From positions 1 through 64,000 of the forward strand of contig DCIX01000021.1 in NCBI GenBank assembly GCA_002317135.1: a stretch of 64,000 nt of DNA. The letters are read 5' to 3'. Made by a program: the position numbers and the translations under genes. The number at the start of each line of letters is the position of its first letter. The stretch's first letter is position 1. The notes beneath the pieces were generated by a model. It did no database searches and was not told the DNA's origin. It worked only from the letters and a program-made list of their open reading frames with translations. Below, in pieces: positions 8,132 through 15,787 of this stretch. The stretch is from Bacteroidales bacterium UBA1715 (lineage in GTDB: Bacteria > Bacteroidota > Bacteroidia > Bacteroidales > UBA1715).

Positions 8132-9787
8132 TTAACTTGTTTGCAATAACATTCTTGCATTGTTTAATGCAGCTTCTGTTATTGTTTTACCGCTCAACAT
8201 TTTTGCAATTTCTTCTATTCTTTGTTCGTTTGTTAGCTGAATAATATTTGATGTGGTAGTTTCGTCTGTTTCTGTTTTGTAGACTTTGTACTGTGCTTGG
8301 GCTTTAACTGCAATTTGTGGAAGGTGTGTAATGGTGATGACTTGCATGTCGTTGGCCATTGTTTGCATCATATTTCCCATTTGGTCTGCAATTTCACCAG
8401 AAACACCAGTATCAATTTCATCGAAAATGACTGTTTGTACTGATTTGTTTTTCGCTAATATGTATTTCAAGCAAAGCATTACACGCGAAAGTTCACCACC
8501 GGAACTAATTTCACCCAACCATTGTGGTTGTATGTTTTTGTTTGCCGAAAATTCCATACGAATTTCGTCTTTACCATTGCTGTGAAAATCAGACGATTCT
8601 GTCATTGAAATTGTGAATGTAACCGATGGCATTCCCAATTTTTGTAGTAAATCTACAATTTCAGGACAAAGTTTTTTGATTGCTTTTTCTCGGCGTGTAT
8701 GAATTTCTTTGGCAAGTTTATTTACCGTTTCTTTTTGTCGTTCAAATGATTTCTGTAGTTCTTCACAATGGAAATCAGCATTTTCAAGATTGTCAACTAT
8801 TTGTTGTAGTTCTTCTTGTTTTGCCAACAATTCGTTTTCATCTTGTGATGAATACTTGTGGAGTAGGGTATTAAGTACGTCTATACGTTCGTCAATACTC
8901 TCTTTTTGTTGTGGATCAAAATCAAGGTTCGCATTGTATTTTGCGATTTCGTCTGCAATGTCAGAAAGTTCTATGTACGATTGTGACAATCTTTCTGCAA
9001 ATGATTGAATTTGAGCTGTGTTAGAATTATCTCTTTCGAAGTTTTGAACAATCGATTTTAATTGTGAAAGAATGGCATTTTCTCCGGAAAATGCTTCGTC
9101 GGCTTGTGAAAACAAGGTCTTTATTTCTTCGCTATGTTCAATAAAAGAAGATTCTTGTTCCAGTTCTGCAAGTTCGCCAACGCGTATTTTTGCCTTAGTT
9201 AATTCATCTAATCGAAATGTATAGTAGGCTAAATCGTCTTTCTTTTGCTTTGTTTCGGAAAGAAATGTGTCTAATTCTTTTCTGATTTTTTGCAGTGTAG
9301 AAAATTCATTTCTGTATTTTTCTAATATCTCATTGTTGTCTGCTTCGGCATCTACAACTTGGCATTGGAAGGAAGATTCTTTGAGAAACAAATTTTGATG
9401 TTGGGAATGAATATCCAACAAAACTGTGCCTAAATCTTTAAGCACTTGTAAACCAACTGGTGTGTCGTTTACAAAAGAACGTGATTTCCCTTGTGGAGTA
9501 ATCTCTCTTCGTATGATTGTTTCCGTATCAAAATCAATGTCTTCTGCCTCAAAAAAAGGTTGTAGACTATTGTCGTTGAATGTGAATGTTGCCTCAATAA
9601 CGCTTTTTTGCGTTTTGTCTTTGAGTACGGATGTGTCTGCTCGTTTCCCTAAAAGCAGCGATAATGCACCTAATATGATAGATTTTCCGGCACCAGTTTC
9701 CCCAGTAATGGTAGCCATTCCGTTAGCGAATTGTATGCTAAGCGTATCAATAAGTGCATAATTTGAAATTGTTAGTTTATGCAGCAT
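8132..9787 (-). CDS. recN: DNA repair protein RecN
   Basis: 551 residues, the usual RecN length. This SMC-like ATPase acts at double-strand breaks in the cytoplasm. Walker A GETGAGKS is at residues 29-36, after the characteristic start MLHKLTISNYALID. A long Glu/Lys/Gln-rich coiled coil fills the middle. The ABC signature EISSGGELSRVMLCLK and Walker B TVIFDEIDTGVSG are near residues 428-465, followed by the ITHLPQIA His-switch. It is the last gene of a tight run (2-bp gap to porD), an order I associate with Bacteroidota. Confidence 0.97.
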   Translation of the reverse strand: MLHKLTISNYALIDTLSIQFANGMATITGETGAGKSIILGALSLLLGKRADTSVLKDKTQKSVIEATFTFNDNSLQPFFEAEDIDFDTETIIRREITPQGKSRSFVNDTPVGLQVLKDLGTVLLDIHSQHQNLFLKESSFQCQVVDAEADNNEILEKYRNEFSTLQKIRKELDTFLSETKQKKDDLAYYTFRLDELTKAKIRVGELAELEQESSFIEHSEEIKTLFSQADEAFSGENAILSQLKSIVQNFERDNSNTAQIQSFAERLSQSYIELSDIADEIAKYNANLDFDPQQKESIDERIDVLNTLLHKYSSQDENELLAKQEELQQIVDNLENADFHCEELQKSFERQKETVNKLAKEIHTRREKAIKKLCPEIVDLLQKLGMPSVTFTISMTESSDFHSNGKDEIRMEFSANKNIQPQWLGEISSGGELSRVMLCLKYILAKNKSVQTVIFDEIDTGVSGEIADQMGNMMQTMANDMQVITITHLPQIAVKAQAQYKVYKTETDETTTSNIIQLTNEQRIEEIAKMLSGKTITEAALNNARMLLQTS

Positions 9788-9789
9788 GG

Positions 9790-10689
9790 TTATTTTGTGG
9801 ATTTGATTTTATCGTAGTCGTTTACATTAGCAGGATTTAACTTCTTCGCTAATGTGACAATTCTATTTTTTTCGTCCGGGTTGCTTTCGGAGTACATTTG
9901 TACGATTTCGTCTTTCTTTGCATAAAAGAAAGCAGTCAATAAATAGGAACTAGGTTTTAGTTTGAATACTTTTTCTAGTTCTGCAATTGCATTATACACT
10001 TCTTTACGACCTTCTTCTGGTTTGTCGTACATTATATCCAATCCTAATCTATGATATTTGTATAATGCTGTGTGAAATGCTGAATATGAAGAGTTTAGCA
10101 TGTTTTCTACTAACCAATAGCGAGTTTTGTCGTCTCGCGACGATGAACTCCAACCTGCTTCGTCGTTTGCCTGTGCTGCAGTTACGACATTTTGTGCTTT
10201 TTGGTAAAATTCAATGCCTCCATTGGGACTAAAAGTATCGTAGTCTATACCTAATACTATATATGCATAATAGGATAGGATAGATGATAGGTTTGATACA
10301 AAGGCGTTTTCCGAAAATTCAATTGGTTCGTTTTCTTCGTATTGGAACGAAACCTTGTCGTCAACATGGTTGAATAATGTTGTTGTATAAGTTGAATTAT
10401 ATACAGGTCGTGAGGACTGTATTTGTAAGGTTCCCGCAAAGTTTTTCGATGATTGTGATGTAATGCGAAGATTAAGTTTTACTTCGATTTTTTCTTGCTC
10501 TTCGTATGAATGTGATGTCCACGATTGTGCGTTCATAAATTCTTCTATAGTTGAACGCAATGTGTTAAATAAATCTTTGTCTGCGTTTGCAATTTCGTTG
10601 TATTGAATGTTTACTCTACAGCGAAGTTCCTGTGCGAAAGTTCCTGTCGTAAATAATATACATAGTATGGCAAACAAATATTTTTTCAT
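9790..10689 (-). CDS. porD: Type IX secretion accessory protein PorD (DUF4835)
   Basis: 299 residues with a signal peptide (MKKYLFAILCILFTTGTFA) and the DUF4835 opening QELRCRVNIQYNEIANADKDLF. DUF4835 is the PorD family, linked to type IX secretion in Porphyromonas and flavobacteria. The location between coaBC and recN is the conserved genomic place for this gene in the phylum. Most of the mature protein looks soluble and helical toward the C-terminus, so periplasmic or outer-membrane-associated. It overlaps coaBC by 4 bases and precedes recN by 2. Its presence indicates that the organism probably has a type IX system. Confidence 0.88.
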   Translation of the reverse strand: MKKYLFAILCILFTTGTFAQELRCRVNIQYNEIANADKDLFNTLRSTIEEFMNAQSWTSHSYEEQEKIEVKLNLRITSQSSKNFAGTLQIQSSRPVYNSTYTTTLFNHVDDKVSFQYEENEPIEFSENAFVSNLSSILSYYAYIVLGIDYDTFSPNGGIEFYQKAQNVVTAAQANDEAGWSSSSRDDKTRYWLVENMLNSSYSAFHTALYKYHRLGLDIMYDKPEEGRKEVYNAIAELEKVFKLKPSSYLLTAFFYAKKDEIVQMYSESNPDEKNRIVTLAKKLNPANVNDYDKIKSTK

Positions 10690-11885
10690 ATTCTATCAAG
10701 ACATGATGCTAAGATACTAATAATATCTTTTGCGACTTCTTTTTTTGATTTTAATTCAAAGTCTTTTTTTTCACCATTTCTTTGGATTATGGTGACTTTA
10801 TTTGTGTCGTATCCAAAACCTGCACCTTTGTCTGCCAAAGAATTGAGCACAATGAAATCGAAGTTTTTTCTTTCGAGTTTTCCCATTGCGTGTGCCATTT
10901 CATCGTTGGTTTCTAAGGCAAAGCCGGCAAGAATTTGTTTGTTTGTTTTAATAGAACCCAGTTTTTGTGCAATATCTGGATTTGGTTTTAGATGTATGGT
11001 TAAAGACTGTTTTTCTTTAATCTTTATGTCATACTTTGTTTCTGGAGTAAAATCGGCAACGGCGGCGCTCAAAATTCCTGCATCCATTTCAGGGAATAGT
11101 TTAACAGCAACATCATGCATTTCTTGTGCAGACTTTACATCTATTCTTGTAATATTGGGATGAGTAGTTTTGAGTTGTACGGGACCAGCAATCAATGTTA
11201 CTTGTGCTCCGCGATTTGCTGCTTCTTCGGCAATAGCAAATCCCATTTTTCCAGTAGAGTAGTTTCCAATAAACCGTACAGGGTCTATTGCCTCATAAGT
11301 CGGACCAGCCGTTATTAGGATTTTTTTTTTAAGTGATTCCTTTGTTTCAAAGAAATCTGATAGCCATTGTGCTATCGCTTCGGGTTCAGCCATTCGGCCT
11401 TTACCGTCAAGTCCGCTTGCTAATTCTCCGCTTGTTGGTTCTATAAATGAAACTCCATCATTTTTGAGTGTTGTAATGTTGCGTTGAGTTGCTTTGTGGG
11501 CAAACATATCCATATCCATAGCAGGAGCAACAACAACAGGACAGCGTACAGAAAGATAGGTTGTGAGTAATAGGTTGTCGGCAATACCATTTGCCATTTT
11601 TGCCAATGTGTTAGCCGTACAAGGAGCAATAACGAACACATCTGCCCAAATACCTAAATCTACATGACTATTCCACGTTCCGTCGTCGTGATGGAAAAAG
11701 TCGGAGAGGACTGTGTTTTTGGAAAGCGTAGCCAATGTCACAGGTGTAATGAATTCCTTAGCAAGAGGAGTCATTACAATTTTAACTGTGGCACCTTGCT
11801 TAATAAGAAGACGGGTTAGTAATGCAGTCTTGTAGGCTGCAATACTTCCCGTTATACCTATAATAATATGCTTTCCTTGTAGCAT
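10686..11885 (-). CDS. coaBC: Bifunctional phosphopantothenoylcysteine decarboxylase / phosphopantothenate-cysteine ligase
   Basis: 399 residues, two domains that run two consecutive steps of coenzyme A synthesis. The N-terminal flavoprotein CoaC has GITGSIAAYKTA, the active-site His in NSHVDLGIWADVFVIAPCTA (about residue 73), PAMDMDMF and the flap GELASGLDGKGRM. Two positions differ from the Escherichia coli enzyme: PAMN reads PAMD, and the flap Cys of LACG is Ser. I believe both are usual in Bacteroidota. The C-terminal CoaB has ITAGPTYEAIDPVRFIGNYS and a late ADKGAGFGYDTNKV. It sits 2 bp after rpoZ and overlaps porD by 4 bases. Confidence 0.95.
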   Translation of the reverse strand: MLQGKHIIIGITGSIAAYKTALLTRLLIKQGATVKIVMTPLAKEFITPVTLATLSKNTVLSDFFHHDDGTWNSHVDLGIWADVFVIAPCTANTLAKMANGIADNLLLTTYLSVRCPVVVAPAMDMDMFAHKATQRNITTLKNDGVSFIEPTSGELASGLDGKGRMAEPEAIAQWLSDFFETKESLKKKILITAGPTYEAIDPVRFIGNYSTGKMGFAIAEEAANRGAQVTLIAGPVQLKTTHPNITRIDVKSAQEMHDVAVKLFPEMDAGILSAAVADFTPETKYDIKIKEKQSLTIHLKPNPDIAQKLGSIKTNKQILAGFALETNDEMAHAMGKLERKNFDFIVLNSLADKGAGFGYDTNKVTIIQRNGEKKDFELKSKKEVAKDIISILASCLDRI

Positions 11886-11887
11886 AA

Positions 11888-12220
11888 TTAATTTTCGCTT
11901 TCTGTTGTTTCTGGCGTTCTGAAGTATACTTGGTCATCAACATACTCTTGGATAGCCATAAGAACAGGGTTTGGTAATTTTTCGTAGAATTTTGATATTT
12001 CGATTTGTTCACGATTTTCGAAAGTTTCTTCCAACGTGTCGTTAACCGAAGCAAATTCTTCCAATTTAGCATCAAGTTCTTTCTTAAGATCTGTTTCAAT
12101 TTGGTCTGCGCGTTTAGCGATGATTGCAATTGATTCATAGATGTTATTCGTGCCTTTTTCTAAGGTTTGAATGTCTCTGGTAATCGTAGAAGCAGGTGCT
12201 TTTGTTTTTTTGTAATCCAT
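11888..12220 (-). CDS. rpoZ: RNA polymerase omega subunit, Bacteroidota type
   Basis: 110 residues. The segment NNIYESIAIIAKRADQIETDLKK (written here as NIYESIAIIAKRADQI, about residues 26-41) corresponds to the conserved omega core (xFxLVxVAAKRARQL). The remainder is acidic and helical. Omega helps assemble and stabilise the RNA polymerase beta-prime subunit. Position between bamD and coaBC supports the call, since divergent omega proteins in this phylum are often found there. Gaps are 12 bp to bamD and 2 bp to coaBC. Confidence 0.82.
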   Translation of the reverse strand: MDYKKTKAPASTITRDIQTLEKGTNNIYESIAIIAKRADQIETDLKKELDAKLEEFASVNDTLEETFENREQIEISKFYEKLPNPVLMAIQEYVDDQVYFRTPETTESEN

Positions 12221-12232
12221 ATCTGTTAATAA

Positions 12233-13015
12233 TTATTTATTTCGTTTTTGTATTGAGTTATAAATTTTTTCCGCGTCTTTTGCCCATTGACCGTTTGGAT
12301 ATTCATCTATATACGAACGGTATGAGTCAGCCGCCATATCGTAGCGGTCTTGTTTTTTGTCTTCCACACTATTTTCTGCCAATAAATACGAGGAACGAAG
12401 TGCAAGATAGAGCAACTCTTCGCGGTATTTTGTATCAGGATATTGTTTTAAACAATTCTGAATAGATGTAACCGCTGCTTTGTATTCTTCTAAATCGTAG
12501 AAAATCTTACTGTTCTTAAACGCTTTTTCTTCTAATTTGTTACGCAATTTTCCAATGTATTCGTTGCTTTCCGAAACATACGCTCCATTAGGGAATTTGT
12601 TGATGTACATTTGGAACGATTGAATTGCTTTTTCTGTATATGTTTGATCAAGTGTTACCGCAGGAGATAAGTTATAGTAGCATACAGCATCGTGAAAATA
12701 TGCGTATTCTATTTGTGAACTTGTAGGGTACGTTAGTGCATATCGTTCGTAATAGTATGCCGCCATTAAATAGTCTTGTTCTTCATAATAGCTTTTGGCT
12801 AACATAATTGTGATGTTTTCTCCTTTTTCTGTCATTCGTAATGCAGGTAAGGCTTTTTCAAACAACTCGTAACTTTTATAGAAATCTTTTTGCTCGAAAT
12901 ATTTTACACCACCTTCGTATATAGCGTTATAGTCATCAGATTTCATGAGTTTTTGATATTCACTCTGACATCCGATGCAGGCCACTAATGCAAGTAAAAA
13001 CAAGACCTTCTTCAT
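12233..13015 (-). CDS. bamD: Outer membrane assembly lipoprotein BamD
   Basis: 260 residues. A lipoprotein signal peptide, MKKVLFLLALVACIGC, has its lipobox Cys at residue 16. Tetratricopeptide-like repeats follow (YFEQKDFYKSYELFEKALP; SFQMYINKFPNGAYVSES; PNGQWAKDAEKIYNSI). BamD is the essential lipoprotein partner of BamA in inserting beta-barrel proteins into the outer membrane. It is the first gene of the bamD-rpoZ-coaBC-porD-recN run and has a clear -7 element 18 bp upstream. Confidence 0.93.
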   Translation of the reverse strand: MKKVLFLLALVACIGCQSEYQKLMKSDDYNAIYEGGVKYFEQKDFYKSYELFEKALPALRMTEKGENITIMLAKSYYEEQDYLMAAYYYERYALTYPTSSQIEYAYFHDAVCYYNLSPAVTLDQTYTEKAIQSFQMYINKFPNGAYVSESNEYIGKLRNKLEEKAFKNSKIFYDLEEYKAAVTSIQNCLKQYPDTKYREELLYLALRSSYLLAENSVEDKKQDRYDMAADSYRSYIDEYPNGQWAKDAEKIYNSIQKRNK

Positions 13016-13032
13016 ACGCTACAATTAACGAG

Positions 13033-13040
13033 CAAAAGTA
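13033..13040 (-). promoter_or_regulatory. -7 promoter element of the bamD operon
   Basis: The minus strand reads TACTTTTG, an exact TAnnTTTG match, with 17 bp between it and the bamD ATG. The -33 position is AT-rich without a clean TTTG. The divergent region 13016-13219 otherwise holds no gene. Confidence 0.65.
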
Positions 13041-13219
13041 CAAAATATTTTATGAAAAAACATAAATTAAATCAAAGTTTTTCCGCTGATTTTTGTATGC
13101 TATGGTAAAATCAATAATTTTGTTTTTGCATGACACAAAAAGAATGTTTCTGTTTTATCTTGCAATCGTTATTGGAAACGAAATAAATAGTTGTTCTAAT
13201 GCTTGTAAATGAGTAACTT

Positions 13220-14737
13220 ATGAATCAAAACCGAACATATATTGCTATTGATTTGAAGTCTTTTTATGCTTCGGTTGAGTGTGTGGATTTAGGTGATGAT
13301 TTCGATACAATGGACCTTAATCTTGTCGTTGCCGATGAGAGCAGGACGGAAAAAACTATTTGTTTGGCTGTTTCTCCGTCTTTAAAGACACTTGGTTTGC
13401 CTGGTCGTGCTCGCTTGTTTGAGGTCGTTCAGAAAATTAGTTCTCTGAATGCGGTTCGTCGTTCTTTGGCTCCTGGTGGAATATTCACGGGAAAGTCTTG
13501 TCTTGCTTCGGAGTTACAAGAAAATCCAAGTCTTGAAATCGATTTCAAAATTGCACGACCTCGTATGGCTCGTTATATGGAGGTGAGCAAGGAAATTTAT
13601 GCGATTTATCTTCGCTATGTCTCTTCGGAAGATATTCATGTCTATTCTATTGACGAAGTCATTATGGATGTGACGAATTATCTTGATACATACAAACTTA
13701 CGGCAAATCAACTTGCTTCGAAAATGATTCTTGATGTGCAAAAGGAAAAGAAAATTGTTGCTACTGCTGGAATTGGTTCGAATATGTATTTGTGTAAAGT
13801 GGCGATGGATGTTCTTGCAAAACATTCAGAACCAAATGAATATGGTGTTCGCATTGCCGAGTTGGACGAAATGTCGTATAGAAAACGACTTTGGGGTCAT
13901 AAACCGCTAACGGATTTTTGGCGTGTTGGCCGTGGTTATGCAAAAAAATTGGAAGACTATGGCTTGTGTACAATGGGGGCGATTGCTCGTTGTTCTTTGG
14001 AAAACGAGGATTTTTTGTATCATTTATTTGGTGTAAATGCGGAATTGCTGATTGATCATGCTTGGGGCTGGGAACCATGTACCATGGATAAGGTTAAGGC
14101 TTATATGCCAGAGGTTAATTCGCTAAGTTCTGGACAGGTTTTGCATTGCCCGTATGATTATAAAAAGGCCTTGGTTGTAGTTCAAGAAATGGCTGATGCA
14201 CTTGCACTTGATTTGGTTGACAAGGGGTTGGTAACCAATCAGTTGGTGCTTACGATTGGGTTTGATTCTGAATGTTTGACTAATCCAACAATCAGAAATT
14301 TGTATCATGGCGAAATCTCTACGGATTTTTATGGACGACAAGTTCCAAAGCATGTGCAGGGTACTGTGAATACAAATGGGTACTCGTCTTCGTCAAGGGA
14401 ATTTATGGCACTTTTGGCTGATTCTTATGCCCGAATTGTTGACAAACATCTGCTGATTCGTCGTATAACGCTTGTTGCAAATCATGTGATTCCGGAAACG
14501 AAAGTCTCGAAGCAAACTGTGCAAAATAAACAGTTGGATTTGTTTGCGGATTACGATGATTTGAAACAACAGGAAGAAACTCACAATCGGAATTTGGAAA
14601 AGGAGCGGAGTGTGCAGCAAACGCTTTTGAATATTAAAAAGAAATTCGGTAAAAATTCTATCTTGCGTGGCTTAAATCTGCAGGAAGGAGCAACGGCAAA
14701 GGATAGAAATCAACAAATAGGAGGACATAAAGCATGA
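13220..14737 (+). CDS. Y-family (UmuC/ImpB-type) DNA polymerase
   Basis: 505 residues. Y-family motifs are present: [12 protein letters not shown] (residues 9-20) with the metal-binding Asp11, [12 protein letters not shown] around 141-152 with the catalytic Asp145-Glu146, and [14 protein letters not shown] for helix-hairpin contacts near residue 190. The inserted segment [20 protein letters not shown] identifies the ImpB/MucB/UvrX-like subgroup common on mobile and chromosomal elements of Firmicutes and Bacteroidota, rather than DinB. It should act in error-prone lesion bypass. It overlaps the next small gene by 4 bases (ATGA), a conserved two-gene unit. No LexA-type operator was recognised upstream. 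Confidence 0.92.
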   Translation: MNQNRTYIAIDLKSFYASVECVDLGDDFDTMDLNLVVADESRTEKTICLAVSPSLKTLGLPGRARLFEVVQKISSLNAVRRSLAPGGIFTGKSCLASELQENPSLEIDFKIARPRMARYMEVSKEIYAIYLRYVSSEDIHVYSIDEVIMDVTNYLDTYKLTANQLASKMILDVQKEKKIVATAGIGSNMYLCKVAMDVLAKHSEPNEYGVRIAELDEMSYRKRLWGHKPLTDFWRVGRGYAKKLEDYGLCTMGAIARCSLENEDFLYHLFGVNAELLIDHAWGWEPCTMDKVKAYMPEVNSLSSGQVLHCPYDYKKALVVVQEMADALALDLVDKGLVTNQLVLTIGFDSECLTNPTIRNLYHGEISTDFYGRQVPKHVQGTVNTNGYSSSSREFMALLADSYARIVDKHLLIRRITLVANHVIPETKVSKQTVQNKQLDLFADYDDLKQQEETHNRNLEKERSVQQTLLNIKKKFGKNSILRGLNLQEGATAKDRNQQIGGHKA

Positions 14738-14940
14738 CAGAAGAAAATTATGACGATATAATCAATTTACCGCATCATGTGTCTTCGAAACATCCGCACA
14801 TGTCTATGGAAAAGCGTGCTGCGCAATTTGCACCGTTTGCAGCTCTTACTGGTTATAAAGAAGTTATTGAAAATACGAATAGGGAAGTCAATGCAGATGA
14901 AATTCCGGAAAATCCAGATGAAATAGATTGGGGTGCGTAG
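14734..14940 (+). CDS. Small partner protein of the Y-family polymerase (YolD-like)
   Basis: 68 residues. The segment [19 protein letters not shown] (residues 6-24), followed by [14 protein letters not shown], is the signature of short proteins that follow UvrX/ImpB-type polymerase genes and are related to the YolD-like family. The start codon overlaps the polymerase stop by 4 bases, so the two are translationally coupled. The acidic tail ([10 protein letters not shown]) ends one base before the convergent truA stop. A role as polymerase cofactor is inference from constant linkage. Confidence 0.8.
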   Translation: MTEENYDDIINLPHHVSSKHPHMSMEKRAAQFAPFAALTGYKEVIENTNREVNADEIPENPDEIDWGA

Positions 14941-15675
14941 CTATTGGAAATCGTATTCAATTGCACATAACGACAATCCACAAGCGGGAATGGAAACTCC
15001 TGCTTTTTGTCGGTCTTTACATTGAATGATGGTGTCGATATCTTCTATTTGAATTTTTCCTCGTCCGACATCTATGAGTGTGCCGACAATAGAACGAACC
15101 ATATTTCGTAGAAATCTATTTGCCGATATTCTGAAAATCAGTTTGTTGCCGTCTTGTTTCCAGTTTGCTTCGGTGATTGTGCAGATGTTATTGTTTACGT
15201 CGGTGTGCAATTTGCTAAAGCTGGTAAAATCTTTTGTCCCAAGGAGATATTTACACGCAGCATTCATTTTTTCTATGTTTAATTGCGCGGGGTAATAATA
15301 TTCTGTTTCTGCGTTAAATGGATTCTTCTTTGTTGTAATTGTGTATGTATATGTTCGTTTTTGTGCCGAAAAACGAGCGTGTAAATCGTTGTGTACTAAA
15401 AATATATCAAAGATTACAATATCGTAGGGAAGAATACGGTTGAGTTTGTATACAATATCCTTACAATCAATTGATTTCTCTGTTTCAAAATGTGCATAAT
15501 AATCCGATGCATGTACGCCAGAGTCTGTTCTTCCTGCTCCTACAATAGAATAACTTTCGCCTAGTAATTTTGTTAGCGCTTGCTCGATTGTTTCCTGTAC
15601 GGATGGTGCGTTGGGTTGAATTTGCCAACCGCAGAAACGTGTTCCGTTATATGCCAAGTGAATGAAGTATCTCAT
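14941..15675 (-). CDS. truA: tRNA pseudouridine synthase A
   Basis: 244 residues from the ATG at 15675 (MRYFIHLAYNGTRFCGWQ); this matches the family's normal N-terminus, so the 21-residue extension available upstream is rejected. The catalytic Asp lies in GAGRTDSGVHA near residue 55. RNFLRNMVR-type binding is visible as NRFLRNMVRSIVGTLIDVG near 195. TruA converts uridines 38-40 of the tRNA anticodon arm. The stop codon abuts the convergent small gene's stop. A near-consensus -7 (TTATTTTG) lies just upstream. Confidence 0.96.
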   Translation of the reverse strand: MRYFIHLAYNGTRFCGWQIQPNAPSVQETIEQALTKLLGESYSIVGAGRTDSGVHASDYYAHFETEKSIDCKDIVYKLNRILPYDIVIFDIFLVHNDLHARFSAQKRTYTYTITTKKNPFNAETEYYYPAQLNIEKMNAACKYLLGTKDFTSFSKLHTDVNNNICTITEANWKQDGNKLIFRISANRFLRNMVRSIVGTLIDVGRGKIQIEDIDTIIQCKDRQKAGVSIPACGLSLCAIEYDFQ

Positions 15676-15763
15676 AGATTTTGCAAAATAAGACATAAGA
15701 ATTTGGTTTCGCAAATTGTTAATAAGTTTTTTATTCAATATGATTTTTTTTGTCTTAATTTTC

Positions 15764-15771
15764 TAATTTTG
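15764..15771 (+). promoter_or_regulatory. -7 promoter element of the SNF2 helicase gene
   Basis: TAATTTTG exactly fits TAnnTTTG. The start ATG at 15788 follows by 16 bp. A TTG at 15776 could extend the frame by four residues but would leave almost no leader. Confidence 0.5.
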
Positions 15772-15787
15772 TCTCTTGCATAGTTTT

